NCBI RefSeq assembly: GCF_002272785.1 | Contig: NZ_MLAS01000001.1 | Coordinates: 1-64,000 of the forward strand | DNA length: 64,000 bases | Origin: Helicobacter sp. 13S00477-4 | GTDB lineage: Bacteria; Campylobacterota; Campylobacteria; Campylobacterales; Helicobacteraceae | Direction of reading: 5' to 3' | Part shown: one piece after another, positions 1 through 9,528 of the stretch | Layout: every line of letters begins with the position of its first letter | Position numbering within the stretch: position 1 is the first letter of the stretch | Program-made: the position numbers and the translations under genes | The notes under the pieces: model-generated | What the model was told of the DNA's origin: nothing | The model's input: the letters and a program-made list of their open reading frames with translations, nothing else | Databases searched by the model: none

Positions 1-91
1 TGTATACGAACACAAAAATCAAGCTGATAAGATTGTCCAAGCTATTGATAAGGATGCTGAAGCTTATAGTGTGTTGTATGAAGTGAAGTGA
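1..91 (+). CDS. C-terminal tail of an unidentified protein (partial)
   Basis: One plus-strand frame is open from base 2 and stops at TGA 89-91, giving 29 residues ending in LYEVK. The other two plus frames also stop within the same stretch. A strong hairpin follows about 70 bases downstream, as expected after a real gene end. The fragment is too short to assign a family. It faintly resembles the C-terminal cytoplasmic tail of YitT/DUF2179 proteins, but I would not name it on that. Confidence 0.5.
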   Translation, partial: VYEHKNQADKIVQAIDKDAEAYSVLYEVK

Positions 92-158
92 AAAAACCAC
101 TCATTTCCAATCAAAAGACAAAACCCCATTGACCCATATTGAAGATAATGACAAAGAG

Positions 159-193
159 AAAGGGTTTTTGATTTGAATTATCAAAAACCCTTT
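159..193. terminator. Rho-independent terminator hairpin between convergent genes
   Basis: A perfect 14-bp stem (159-172 pairs with 180-193; AAAGGG... with ...CCCTTT) encloses a 7-base loop. T runs lie on both sides in the respective orientations. It sits between the plus-strand tail ending at 91 and the minus-strand histidine kinase ending at 287, so it can serve both. The rest of 92-286 shows no gene. Confidence 0.8.
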
Positions 194-286
194 TAGGTTA
201 TTTTGGATATTTTTTATTTAAGGTTTGAGATCCTTAGGGGAGGGGTTGAGATATTTTTTATTGAGAATATATATATGATGCTAGCT

Positions 287-1504
287 TTACCATTTCAAAC
301 AAAACAAACTGCCCTTGCTAGGTTGAGAATCATAAGTGATTTTTATTTTATGACGTTTGCAAAGCTCTTTGACAAGTGCTAAACCAATACCAAAACCACC
401 TTGTGAATCGTTAAATCTACTATAACGTTCAAAAATTTTGTCTTTTAGCTCTGTTTTTATCCCACAACCATTATCTTTTATACATAATTGACCTATTTTT
501 AGGTCTATCCAAATTTGTCCTCCATCTGGTTTGTTGTATTTTATAGCGTTATTTAAGATATTATCAATAATACATTTTATTTCATCTTCATTAGCATTAA
601 TAGAGGTTGGTTTGAGTGAAATATTAAGTTTTATATGTTTTTGATGGAGTAGAGGGGTAAAGAAGTCTAGCCTTTGCTCTAAAATCGTTTTCATATCTAT
701 AGATTTTATTTCTCCGATGCTTTTAGAAAAATTATAAAAAAGAAGATTTTGATAAATACTTGCAATGGTTTTTGCAGCGACCTGAATACGATTTATCTTT
801 TTGATGTTGTCTGAAGAGAATTTTTTTTGATCCAGTCTTTCAATACTCATTAAAATAATGCTTACAGGTGTGTTGATTTCGTGAGTGGTATCTTTAATGA
901 AGCGATCAAGGAAAGATATTTTGTTTTGGAGTGGTCTTAGGGAAAGTTTGAGTAGAGAATATGCTATCATACCCACTCCAATAAGGGATAATAACAAAAA
1001 TCCAGCAGTCTTTAATCTTAAGTGCCAAATATCAGGGAGTATATAGGCTCCTTTCATTACTATGTGGTAGTTAAAAGAAGCAGGATGTGGTAGTTGTTTT
1101 TTATAATGTTTGTATCGCCTCATTTGATAAAAATCTATAAAAATATATCCTTGAAATATATGGATACCATTGCCTTTGAAATATTTTTTTTTAGGATATT
1201 TTTCAAGCTTGTTATACAAGATATTGCCAAGTTTGTCATAGATTATAAAATTTCTATTTAAATCAAGTATTTTTATTTTTTCTAGCACTCTATTATCAAA
1301 ACTGCCATTTTTATCAATAAGCTGCACTAATGTTATATAGTCTTCGCGTAAATCACTACTTTTTTCATGGATAATTAGACCATAACCTCTATCATAATAA
1401 ATAGTAAAAAATATACTTAAAAAAATTCCTGTAGTGAGTAAATAAAGTAGGAGGATTTTAAATATAACAGATTTTTCTTCAGGATTTGACATAGCAATAA
1501 CCAT
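287..1504 (-). CDS. Sensor histidine kinase
   Basis: Membrane sensor kinase of a two-component system (405 aa). A first membrane segment lies near residues 13-37 and a second near 166-188, flanking a periplasmic sensor region of about 125 residues. The H-box TTHEINTP places the phospho-acceptor at His208. The N-box (about 314-324), the G1 box DNGCGI (344-349) and the GGFGIG box (369-374) form the ATP-binding domain. The gene overlaps the 3' end of the response-regulator gene by 26 bases, so the two are translationally coupled. A second ATG at 1492 is possible. The sensor domain gives no hint of the signal; CrdS-type or other Helicobacter sensors are possible relatives, unproven. Confidence 0.93.
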   Translation of the reverse strand: MVIAMSNPEEKSVIFKILLLYLLTTGIFLSIFFTIYYDRGYGLIIHEKSSDLREDYITLVQLIDKNGSFDNRVLEKIKILDLNRNFIIYDKLGNILYNKLEKYPKKKYFKGNGIHIFQGYIFIDFYQMRRYKHYKKQLPHPASFNYHIVMKGAYILPDIWHLRLKTAGFLLLSLIGVGMIAYSLLKLSLRPLQNKISFLDRFIKDTTHEINTPVSIILMSIERLDQKKFSSDNIKKINRIQVAAKTIASIYQNLLFYNFSKSIGEIKSIDMKTILEQRLDFFTPLLHQKHIKLNISLKPTSINANEDEIKCIIDNILNNAIKYNKPDGGQIWIDLKIGQLCIKDNGCGIKTELKDKIFERYSRFNDSQGGFGIGLALVKELCKRHKIKITYDSQPSKGSLFCLKW

Positions 1505-2150
1505 TTCCTCTTTGGTTAATTATTTTATTTTTTCCAATAAGAGAGCGTAGATTTTTTATATATACCCTTAAGCTCATATCGCTGGGATTTTCATCATAGT
1601 CCCATAATTTCTCAAATATTGTTTCTTTGGTGATGATTTGGTTGGGATTTTGAAGGAAAAGACCTAGTAGTTCTATTTCTTTTTTTGGCAAAAACAATAG
1701 CTCTGTGTCTTTGTAAACACTTTTGGTTTCGAATTCAAATTTCACACCATTGCCAAAATCTTCAAAATTTTCCTTTCGGTGAGTGAAAGGTCTTTTTAAA
1801 AGTGTCTGGATACGTAGTAGAAGTTCTTCAAGCTTGAAAGGTTTTCTGATATAGTCATCACAACCACTTTTATAACCTTGTTGTAGATTTTCTATATTAG
1901 CAAGAGAAGTGATAAAGATTGCTGGAGCCATTTTACCCATATTTCTAAGTGTTAACAGGACATCAAAGCCATTTTTTTCAGGCACCATTACATCAAAAAG
2001 ATAAATATCAAAATTTTTTTCATAAGCTATATCTAAAAGTTCTACCCCATTGCTACAATGTATGACTTCAAAATGATGCTCATTTAAAAATTCTAAAATA
2101 ATTTCAGCAAGTAAAATATCATCTTCTAATAAAAGGATTTTATTAGGCAT
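1479..2150 (-). CDS. OmpR-family response regulator
   Basis: Transcriptional response regulator (223 aa) and partner of the adjoining kinase. The receiver domain (1-120) has the acidic pair near residues 10-11, phospho-acceptor Asp53 in the LFDVMVP segment, Thr81 and Lys103. The C-terminal winged-helix domain (about 130-223) has the usual OmpR pattern, ending in RGNGYCYV. It begins one base after the stop of the upstream aminotransferase gene, so it is probably co-transcribed with the HIT and aminotransferase genes. Target genes cannot be read from the sequence. Confidence 0.95.
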   Translation of the reverse strand: MPNKILLLEDDILLAEIILEFLNEHHFEVIHCSNGVELLDIAYEKNFDIYLFDVMVPEKNGFDVLLTLRNMGKMAPAIFITSLANIENLQQGYKSGCDDYIRKPFKLEELLLRIQTLLKRPFTHRKENFEDFGNGVKFEFETKSVYKDTELLFLPKKEIELLGLFLQNPNQIITKETIFEKLWDYDENPSDMSLRVYIKNLRSLIGKNKIINQRGNGYCYVKS

Positions 2151-2151
2151 A

Positions 2152-3489
2152 TTATCCGCCTCGTAATTTTTTTGTAGCTTTTTTTAAGCTATCTAAAAGG
2201 TATTCGATATCCTCCAAAGAATGTGTGTAATGGAGACTCACTCGAAGCCAACCAGGTTTAGTTTTGAGTGATCTAGAATCTAAATCCTTCATCTGAAGTA
2301 AATCGTGTCCATAAGGACCTGCACAACTGCATCCAGCACGTGTTTCTATCTGATAAATATTGCTTAAAATAAATGCAAGATCATAAGGAGAAATACCGGC
2401 TATATTGAAAGAAACAATCCCTAGTCTTTCATTTGAATCATTACCATATATTTTGAGTGCAGGTATTGATTTTAGTTCATAAAGAAACATTTGAGTGAGG
2501 ATATGTTCCCTCCGTCTAATAGCTTCTAGTGAATATTCATTCCTGATTTGATAGGCTAGGGCTGCACGATATACTTGTAATAATCCCGGTGTTCCTGCCT
2601 CTTCTCTGATCTCAATATCATTGAAATATTCTTGAGTTTTTCTATTGGCATATTTTATTACTCCACCACCAGCGAAACTAGGAGGGATGTCATTGCATAC
2701 CAAATCTTTTTTTATTATGAGTAAGCCACTTCCTCCTATACCTCCTAAAAGCTTATGCGGAGAAAGAAAGGCAGCATCAAATAAATTTGCTTCAATATTC
2801 ATATAAGCAGAAGAACTTGCCATATCAAAAATTGGTATTGCTCCATATTTTCTACTCATTGTAGAAATTGTCTCATAAGGAGATAAGATACCTGTAACAT
2901 TTGATGCGATACTGAAAGAAGTATATGAAAATTGATGGCTTGAAAGCATTTTTTCAAGCACATTCAAATCAATTTTGCCTTCTTTGTCCAAAGGTATCCT
3001 TTGAACTTCACAAAGTCCTTCTCTCCAGCTGATTTCATTAGAATGGTGTTCATAGGGACCAATCAACACACCAGGTAAGGTTAATCCTTTGAGTTTACTA
3101 GAAATAAATTGTTTAGTTTTAGAGGGGATATAAATTCCAGTGATTTCTTGAAATTTTTTGATAGAGCTAGTCGCTCCAAAACCACAAGAAAGTATGGCAA
3201 AGTTTTCAGTAAGTTCTAAATTTTTTTTTAAAATTTCTTTGCTTTTTTCATAAAGATCAACCATTAAAGAAGCATGATTTGAGGCTTTTGAATGGGTATT
3301 AGCATAGTAGGGCAATACTTTAGATATACGTTTTTCTATCAAAGAACTTGCTAATCCTGAAGCTGTCCAATCAAAATACCTCACACCTTTTTTGAGGATT
3401 ATGCTTTCCTTGAGCTGTTTAAGTTTATCTATATCATGATTAAGGAGTGGTTCAAAAAAGGCTTTTAAGATTTTATTTTTTTGAGTCAT
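2152..3489 (-). CDS. Class V aminotransferase, NifS/SufS-like
   Basis: PLP-dependent fold-type I enzyme of the class V aminotransferase/cysteine desulfurase family (445 aa). The PLP lysine is probably Lys246 in SPHKLLGG, and Asp222 in FDMAS would bind the pyridine nitrogen. A C-terminal RAGCSCAGPYGH segment supplies a cysteine where desulfurases carry the catalytic one. It is longer than IscS/SufS (about 400 aa) and matches the second NifS-like gene of Helicobacter beside the HIT gene and pheS, not the NifS/NifU pair. The exact substrate (cysteine or another amino acid) is not certain. It lies 10 bases downstream of the HIT gene. Confidence 0.85.
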   Translation of the reverse strand: MTQKNKILKAFFEPLLNHDIDKLKQLKESIILKKGVRYFDWTASGLASSLIEKRISKVLPYYANTHSKASNHASLMVDLYEKSKEILKKNLELTENFAILSCGFGATSSIKKFQEITGIYIPSKTKQFISSKLKGLTLPGVLIGPYEHHSNEISWREGLCEVQRIPLDKEGKIDLNVLEKMLSSHQFSYTSFSIASNVTGILSPYETISTMSRKYGAIPIFDMASSSAYMNIEANLFDAAFLSPHKLLGGIGGSGLLIIKKDLVCNDIPPSFAGGGVIKYANRKTQEYFNDIEIREEAGTPGLLQVYRAALAYQIRNEYSLEAIRRREHILTQMFLYELKSIPALKIYGNDSNERLGIVSFNIAGISPYDLAFILSNIYQIETRAGCSCAGPYGHDLLQMKDLDSRSLKTKPGWLRVSLHYTHSLEDIEYLLDSLKKATKKLRGG

Positions 3490-3499
3490 TCATCTCGCC

Positions 3500-3832
3500 T
3501 TAAATTAAATCACCCCATTTTAGCTTAGCCCCTCCAAGTATATGGAAATGCAAATGAGGGATTTCTTGTCCACCATCTGTCCCAATATTTGTAATGATAC
3601 GATAACCTTTGTCTTTTATACCAAGTTCTTCGACCACTTCTAGGATAAAATCGCTCATCTCAGCCATTAAATCTGGAGTGATTTCATTAAAATTTTTGAT
3701 GGATTTTTTCGGTATGGTCAAGACATGGATAGGGGCTTTTGGCGAAATATCATGGAAGGCTAAGAATTTTGAATTTTCTAAGACTTTTTTGCATGGAATT
3801 TCCCCTGCAATGATTTTTTCAAATATATTCAT
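3500..3832 (-). CDS. HIT-family nucleotide hydrolase (HinT-like)
   Basis: Small purine-nucleoside phosphoramidase-type protein (110 aa, normal for HinT). The histidine triad HLHFH lies at residues 93-97, preceded by NIGTDGGQEIP. The start has an excellent Shine-Dalgarno (AAGGAGG) and a TATAAT box about 26 bases upstream, so it is the first gene of the minus-strand unit HIT, aminotransferase, response regulator, kinase. Its biological substrate in this group is not known. Confidence 0.93.
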   Translation of the reverse strand: MNIFEKIIAGEIPCKKVLENSKFLAFHDISPKAPIHVLTIPKKSIKNFNEITPDLMAEMSDFILEVVEELGIKDKGYRIITNIGTDGGQEIPHLHFHILGGAKLKWGDLI

Positions 3833-3857
3833 TATTTCCTCCTTTAAAATTTTTAAA

Positions 3858-3863
3858 ATTATA
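3858..3863 (-). promoter_or_regulatory. -10 box for the HIT operon
   Basis: TATAAT on the minus strand, about 26 bases before the HIT start codon, within an AT-rich divergent intergenic region. No clear -35 box is visible, which is usual for vegetative promoters in this group. Confidence 0.6.
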
Positions 3864-3926
3864 TCTATTTCTAAAGTTATTTTGATTAAAATCGTGCGTT
3901 AAATTGAGAACATAAACATACATAAG

Positions 3927-3932
3927 TATAAT
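3927..3932 (+). promoter_or_regulatory. -10 box for the pheS operon
   Basis: TATAAT on the plus strand, 23 bases before the TTG start of pheS, followed by the ribosome-binding sequence TTAGGAAG. It is the divergent partner of the HIT promoter. Confidence 0.6.
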
Positions 3933-3955
3933 AAAAATAAAAATTAGGAAGACGC

Positions 3956-4945
3956 TTGGAAACTTTATTAAAAAAATTACAAAATGCTCATGATTCTCAA
4001 GAGCTTGAATCTATCCGTATAGAAGCATTAGGTAAAAAAGGCATTATCACGCAAAAATTTTCTGAGTTACGGAATCTTGAAGGTGAGGAGAAAAAAAATT
4101 TTGCTCAAAAGCTTAATGAAATCAAGCAAAATTTTGAAACTATTTATCATGCAAAAAAAATAGATTTAAAAACTCTTGAACTCAAAGCTTCTCTTGAAAA
4201 AGAAAAAATTGATCCTACTTTATTTCAATCAAGAACTCATCGTAGTATTGGTCATCCAATCAGTTATACTAAAGATAGAATCATTGATTATTTTATGCAG
4301 TTGGGTTATGAATTATGCATAGGTCCTTTGGTTGAAGATGATTTTCATAATTTTGCAGCTTTGAATCTACCTGAATATCATCCTGCCAGGGATATGCAAG
4401 ATACATTTTATTTCAAGGATTTGATGTTGTTGCGGACACATACTTCACCTGTGCAAATCAGGACGATGCAATCTCAAACTCCTCCTATTAAGATGATTTG
4501 TCCAGGTCCTACCTTTAGAAGAGATTATGATTTAACACATACACCAATGTTTCATCAGGTTGAAGGATTGGTCGTTGATAATGACAATAAGGCTAGTTTT
4601 GCTAATTTAAAATATACTCTGGAAGATTTTTTAAAGTATATGTTTGGTGATGTTAAAGTTAGATTCCGATCAAGTTTTTTTCCTTTTACAGAACCAAGTG
4701 CTGAAGTGGATATTAGCTGTGTTTTTTGCAAGGGTAATGGTTGTAGAGTTTGCTCAAATACTGGTTGGCTAGAGGTATTAGGCTGTGGGGTAGTAGATGA
4801 ATATGTATTTGAAGCAGTAGGTTATAAAAATGTGAGTGGATATGCTTTTGGTATGGGTATTGAAAGGCTTGCTATGCTTACTTGTAATGTGAATGATTTG
4901 CGTAGTTTTTTTGAAACAGATTTAAGAGTATTGGAGCAATTTTAA
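3956..4945 (+). CDS. pheS: Phenylalanyl-tRNA synthetase alpha subunit
   Basis: Catalytic subunit of the (alpha-beta)2 class II synthetase that charges tRNA-Phe (329 aa, normal length). The N-terminal coiled coil (1-90) binds tRNA. The catalytic core follows, with the cysteine-rich [10 protein letters not shown] stretch near residues 260-270 and motif 3 [10 protein letters not shown] near the C-terminus. The start is TTG with AGGAAG just upstream; no better ATG fits the family start. It is followed after one base by pheT. Start of the run pheS-pheT-aroA-ispH-rpsA. Confidence 0.97.
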   Translation: METLLKKLQNAHDSQELESIRIEALGKKGIITQKFSELRNLEGEEKKNFAQKLNEIKQNFETIYHAKKIDLKTLELKASLEKEKIDPTLFQSRTHRSIGHPISYTKDRIIDYFMQLGYELCIGPLVEDDFHNFAALNLPEYHPARDMQDTFYFKDLMLLRTHTSPVQIRTMQSQTPPIKMICPGPTFRRDYDLTHTPMFHQVEGLVVDNDNKASFANLKYTLEDFLKYMFGDVKVRFRSSFFPFTEPSAEVDISCVFCKGNGCRVCSNTGWLEVLGCGVVDEYVFEAVGYKNVSGYAFGMGIERLAMLTCNVNDLRSFFETDLRVLEQF

Positions 4946-4946
4946 A

Positions 4947-7310
4947 ATGATAATTTCAACATATTTATTGTCTAAATTTATAAACCTTTCAAATATCAAT
5001 ATTAAAGAGCTTTGTGATAAATTAAGCAATATTGGTTTGGAGGTAGAATCTTGTTATAAGCTTGATTTGCCTTCAAAGGTTGTTGTAGGAAAAATCATCG
5101 AAAAAATACCTCATCCTGATGCAGATAAGCTCAATGTGTGTAAAGTAGATATAGGTGAGGAAGTGCTTCAAATTGTTTGTGGGGCAAAAAATGTAGCTAA
5201 AGATCAATATGTACCTGTAGCACTTGAAGGTGCAATGTTGCCTCATGGAAAAGGTGGGAATCTCAATATTACTAAGACAAACCTCAGAGGTGTGGATAGT
5301 TGTGGGATGATTTGTTCAAGCACAGAGCTTGGATTGCCAAATATCAATGAGGGTATTATGGTCTTAGATAAAAGTATTGGGAATTTGGAATTGGGCAAAC
5401 AAATTAACGAATATTCAATATTCAATACCCATATTATTGAAATTTCACTCACACCAAATAGAGGTGATTGTCTTTGTGTATTAGGTATAGCTAGAGAAAT
5501 CAGTTGTATATATGATTTAAATATTTCTAATTATAGGGATATTGAATCGGGTGTAACTTTGGGTGTAGGAAAGATATTGCAAGTATTTACTGAAGGTAAA
5601 ATTCAATCTTCTTTGCTTTATAAAGCACTTGAAGTAAAACAAATTAGCACTCCTTTAGAGATTCAATTATTTTTAGCACTTAATAACACGTTTAGTCAAA
5701 ATCCAGTTCAAAATTTTATTGAATTTGGAATTTACATGACAGGAGTTATTCTTAATGTTTATGCATTGGATTCTTATGAAATTATTTCTTCAAATAAGAG
5801 TGTAGAAACTCGTTTGAATATTAAAAAAGATGAAAATGGATTTGAGGCTGTTTTTGGCGATAAAAAACTTTCTATTATTGGTGTGGGCAACCAAGTCCAA
5901 CAAGATCTTAATACATTCCCTAAAATTATCATTATTGAGGCGAGTTATATTGATCCTGTTTGTATTTCGAAATTGCTTTTTAAGCATAAACCTAAAGCAG
6001 ATAAAAATCTTATATATCGGACTACTAGAGGTAGCAATCCAGAACTTGAGATAGGTATTAATTGTTTATGTGGTTTGTTTATGGATTTTACAAAATGCCT
6101 TATTTATTCAGGTACGCAGGAAGTTAAGCAAGATTATGAAGATAAAGTTATTAATACGACCTTTGGAGCTATCTGTAATACGATCGGAAAAAATATTGAA
6201 AAAGAAGAAATAGCCAATATATTAAAAAGTCTTAATTTTACAATTAAGGCTACTTGTGATGATAATTTTTTTACAATCATTCCTCCAAGCTATAGACATG
6301 ATATTCGCACAAAACAAGATGCAGCTGAAGAATTGTTGCGTATTTATGGTATTGAAAATATTGCTCCAATGCCTCATTTTTATTCTGAAAAATCAAATAC
6401 AAATCCAGGATATTTTCACTATAAAAATCAAAGAAATATTGCTAATTGTGCTATTGGAGTAGGATTTGTAGAAACCATTCATTATCTTTTTTATCAAAAA
6501 GAAAGGCTGAAGTATTTAGGCTATCAAGTTCTTAAAGATGAACTTGATTTATTAAATCCTATCAATTCTGAACTCAATACTCTTAGGACATCACTTATTC
6601 CAGCAATGCTTGATTCTGTAGCGAGGAACAAAAATTTTGGTTACAAAAGCATAAAAATATTTGAAATAGGGAGTGTTTATGATGAAGATAGGATAGAGAA
6701 AACAAACATAGCTTTTGTTGTCAGTGGGTTAGAGCAAAGTGAAATTTATCCTAATCCTAAGGGTGTAGATTGGGATTTTTATCATTTTGCTAAGAATATT
6801 TCTTCTATTATTGGTCATTTTGAACTCAAAAACCTTGATAGCTATATGTTTAATAAAACTATTCATCCTTATCAAAGTGCAAGTGTTTTTATCAACAATC
6901 AAAAAGCTGGTATTATCAGTAAAATAAATCCAATCCTTTGTGAAGAAATGGATATTGAAAATGGATTTTATTGTGAGGTTGATATGGACTTGTTGAGTCA
7001 AAAACATATATTTGCAAAAGAATTTTCTAGATTCCCCTCAAGTCTAAGAGATATTACTATAATAATAGATGAGGACATAGCATTTGATGAAATTCAATCC
7101 GAAATTCTAAATTCTAATATTAAATATCTCAATAATATTTATCCATTGGATATTTATAAGGATATATCTTTGGTGGGTAAGATTGCATTGAGTTTACGTA
7201 TTGTGATTCAAGCTATTGATACTACACTAAAAGAAGAAGATTTAGTTTTTACAACAGATGAAGTTTTGAAAATCTTGCAATGTCGGTTTGATGCTAAATT
7301 GAAGGATTAA
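4947..7310 (+). CDS. pheT: Phenylalanyl-tRNA synthetase beta subunit
   Basis: Editing and tRNA-binding subunit of PheRS (787 aa). The OB-fold tRNA-binding domain (about 40-150) contains HPDADKLNVCKVD. The LTPNRGDCL motif is present, followed by the B3/B4 region, the B5 domain, the inactive synthetase-like core and a C-terminal ferredoxin-like anticodon-binding domain beginning near FPSSLRDITII. Its start lies one base after the pheS stop, indicating co-translation and stoichiometric synthesis. Confidence 0.97.
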   Translation: MIISTYLLSKFINLSNINIKELCDKLSNIGLEVESCYKLDLPSKVVVGKIIEKIPHPDADKLNVCKVDIGEEVLQIVCGAKNVAKDQYVPVALEGAMLPHGKGGNLNITKTNLRGVDSCGMICSSTELGLPNINEGIMVLDKSIGNLELGKQINEYSIFNTHIIEISLTPNRGDCLCVLGIAREISCIYDLNISNYRDIESGVTLGVGKILQVFTEGKIQSSLLYKALEVKQISTPLEIQLFLALNNTFSQNPVQNFIEFGIYMTGVILNVYALDSYEIISSNKSVETRLNIKKDENGFEAVFGDKKLSIIGVGNQVQQDLNTFPKIIIIEASYIDPVCISKLLFKHKPKADKNLIYRTTRGSNPELEIGINCLCGLFMDFTKCLIYSGTQEVKQDYEDKVINTTFGAICNTIGKNIEKEEIANILKSLNFTIKATCDDNFFTIIPPSYRHDIRTKQDAAEELLRIYGIENIAPMPHFYSEKSNTNPGYFHYKNQRNIANCAIGVGFVETIHYLFYQKERLKYLGYQVLKDELDLLNPINSELNTLRTSLIPAMLDSVARNKNFGYKSIKIFEIGSVYDEDRIEKTNIAFVVSGLEQSEIYPNPKGVDWDFYHFAKNISSIIGHFELKNLDSYMFNKTIHPYQSASVFINNQKAGIISKINPILCEEMDIENGFYCEVDMDLLSQKHIFAKEFSRFPSSLRDITIIIDEDIAFDEIQSEILNSNIKYLNNIYPLDIYKDISLVGKIALSLRIVIQAIDTTLKEEDLVFTTDEVLKILQCRFDAKLKD

Positions 7311-7313
7311 TGG

Positions 7314-8603
7314 GTGAAAAAAATACTTATCAATCCAGCAAAAAAATTTGAAATACAAATAGACAATATTGCTACAGATAAGTCTATTTCACATCGTTGT
7401 GCTATTTTTAGCCTTTTGAGTAATGAGGCATCATATGTTGTTGATTATTTATTAGGTGAAGATACTTTAAATACCTTAAAAATAGCTAAAATGCTTGGAC
7501 TAGAGGTTGAAGAGATTTCTCAAAATAAAATGAAATTCATTCCCCCTAAAAATGGTATAAAAGAGCCTGATGATATTCTTGATTGTGGGAATGCTGGCAC
7601 AGCTATTCGACTTTATGCAGGACTGCTTGCAGGCAAGGAAGGGTATTTTGTTTTGAGTGGGGATAAATACTTAAGACATAGACCAATGCAACGTGTTATA
7701 AAGCCATTAAAAAATATAGGGGCTAAAATTTATGCTAAAGAAAATAATTCTTTAGCACCAATAACAATCATTGGCACTAAATTAAAACATTTTTCTTATC
7801 AAAGCCCCATTTCATCTGCTCAGGTAAAAAGTGCGATGATTTTGGCTGCGTTGAACGCTGATGATATTTCGCATTATACAGAATCTACCCTTAGTAGGAA
7901 TCACACTGAAAATATGCTCAAAGGTATGGGGGCAGATATCAAAAATAAGGATAATGATATTCAGATTATGCCTTTAAATTCTCCCCTTAAGGCATTAAAT
8001 ATTCAAATACCTTCAGATCCATCAAGTGCATTTTTTTTTGCTATTGGAGCGGCTATTGTCCCAGGTGCTAAAGTTTTACTTAAAAATGTTTTATTGAATC
8101 AAACCCGTATTGAAGGTTTTGAAATCTTGAAAAAAATGGGTACAAAAGTAGAGTATTTTATTTCAAATAAAGACTATGAGGTTGTTGGAGATATTTATAT
8201 AGAACAAAAATCGCTTTGTGCTATCAGTATTGAGCAAAATATTTCTTGGCTTATTGATGAGTTGCCTGCATTGAGCATCGCAATGGCAATGGCAAAAGGA
8301 AAGAGTCAAGTGAAAAATGCCAAAGAACTTAGAGTAAAAGAATCTGATAGGATAAAATCAGTCATTTGTAATCTAAAAAAAATGGGTATTGAATGTGAGG
8401 AATTTGAAGATGGTTATAGTATTGTTGGTGGTGAATTGAAATCTTGCAGTGTGAATAGTTTTGGTGATCATAGGATAGCTATGAGTTTTGCTATTGCAGG
8501 ATTAGTGAGTGGCATTGTAATTGAGGATTGTGAATGTATTGATATTTCTTTTCCAAATTTTTTAGATATCCTTAAAAATATCACCAAAATTCAATTTCAA
8601 TAG
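7314..8603 (+). CDS. aroA: 5-enolpyruvylshikimate-3-phosphate synthase
   Basis: Sixth step of the shikimate pathway: shikimate-3-phosphate plus PEP gives EPSP (429 aa). Seen motifs include the N-terminal DKSISHR, the substrate loop GNAGTAIRL, SSAQVKSA, and the C-terminal LRVKESDRI. The start is GTG at 7314, three bases after pheT; the ATG at 7310 is out of frame. Products feed the trp genes downstream in the window. Confidence 0.96.
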   Translation: MKKILINPAKKFEIQIDNIATDKSISHRCAIFSLLSNEASYVVDYLLGEDTLNTLKIAKMLGLEVEEISQNKMKFIPPKNGIKEPDDILDCGNAGTAIRLYAGLLAGKEGYFVLSGDKYLRHRPMQRVIKPLKNIGAKIYAKENNSLAPITIIGTKLKHFSYQSPISSAQVKSAMILAALNADDISHYTESTLSRNHTENMLKGMGADIKNKDNDIQIMPLNSPLKALNIQIPSDPSSAFFFAIGAAIVPGAKVLLKNVLLNQTRIEGFEILKKMGTKVEYFISNKDYEVVGDIYIEQKSLCAISIEQNISWLIDELPALSIAMAMAKGKSQVKNAKELRVKESDRIKSVICNLKKMGIECEEFEDGYSIVGGELKSCSVNSFGDHRIAMSFAIAGLVSGIVIEDCECIDISFPNFLDILKNITKIQFQ

Positions 8604-8618
8604 TTTTAAGGAAAATAT

Positions 8619-9461
8619 ATGGAAATAAAAATGGCTAAAAACTATGGTTTTTGTTTTGGGGTTAAGCGAGCTATACAAATTGCCGAAAAAACTAAGGATA
8701 GTATTACATTAGGACCACTTATTCATAATCCTAAAGAAATTTCAAGACTTGAGATGAAATTTGGTGTCAAAGTACAAGAAGATACTCGTGCTATAAAAAA
8801 TGGACAAAATATCATTATCCGTACGCATGGTATTCCAAAAAATGATTTAGAATATCTTAAGAATAAAGAAATCCAAATCACTGATGCAACTTGTCCTTAT
8901 GTGACCAAACCCCAGCAAATTGTCGAACTGATGAGTAAAGAAGGGTATCAGATAATTATTTTTGGAGATAAGGCACATCCTGAAGTGAAAGGAGTAATGA
9001 GTTATTCACAAACTGAACCCATCGTCATCGGATCGTTTGAAGAACTCAAACAAACAAAAATCAAAAAAAAAGTAGCCCTTGTATCTCAAACTACTAAACA
9101 AGCCCAAGATTTATTGGAAATCTCATCTTATTTAATCACTCATTGTTATGAAACACGGATATTCAACACAATCTGCAATGCTACTTTTGATAATCAAGAG
9201 TCTGCAAGGGAGCTTAGCAAAGAAGTTGATATTATGATTGTTGTAGGCGGAAAGACTTCTTCAAATACAAAACAACTCCTTAATATCGCATTACAAAATT
9301 GTCCAAAAAGCTATCTTGTTGAAGATGAGAATGATTTGATTCCTGAATGGTTTATAGACAAGAATTTATGTGGGATTACTGCAGGAGCTTCGACGCCAGA
9401 TTGGATTATTGACAAAGTCAAGAAAAAAATTTTAGAGATTGAGGAAAGTTTAAAAATCTAG
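8619..9461 (+). CDS. ispH: 4-hydroxy-3-methylbut-2-enyl diphosphate reductase
   Basis: Last step of the MEP isoprenoid pathway, making IPP and DMAPP with a [4Fe-4S] cluster (280 aa). The three cluster cysteines are Cys12 (GFCFGVKRA), Cys92 (DATCPYV) and Cys186 (TICNAT). His36 and His120 are at the usual substrate positions. The AAGGA ribosome-binding site fits ATG 8619 better than ATG 8631. The preceding pathway step, ispG, lies at 49860 in this window. Confidence 0.96.
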   Translation: MEIKMAKNYGFCFGVKRAIQIAEKTKDSITLGPLIHNPKEISRLEMKFGVKVQEDTRAIKNGQNIIIRTHGIPKNDLEYLKNKEIQITDATCPYVTKPQQIVELMSKEGYQIIIFGDKAHPEVKGVMSYSQTEPIVIGSFEELKQTKIKKKVALVSQTTKQAQDLLEISSYLITHCYETRIFNTICNATFDNQESARELSKEVDIMIVVGGKTSSNTKQLLNIALQNCPKSYLVEDENDLIPEWFIDKNLCGITAGASTPDWIIDKVKKKILEIEESLKI

Positions 9462-9495
9462 TTTAAAATTTAAGCCTTTAAAAGGAAATTAAAGA

Positions 9496-9501
9496 TAAAA
9501 T
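9496..9501 (+). promoter_or_regulatory. Possible -10 box for rpsA
   Basis: TAAAAT on the plus strand, about 28 bases before the rpsA start, in the 67-base gap after ispH. It would allow higher expression of S1 than read-through alone. Only the spacing and composition support it. Confidence 0.35.
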
Positions 9502-9528
9502 GTAGAAATTAAATTTAAAAGGTAGCGG

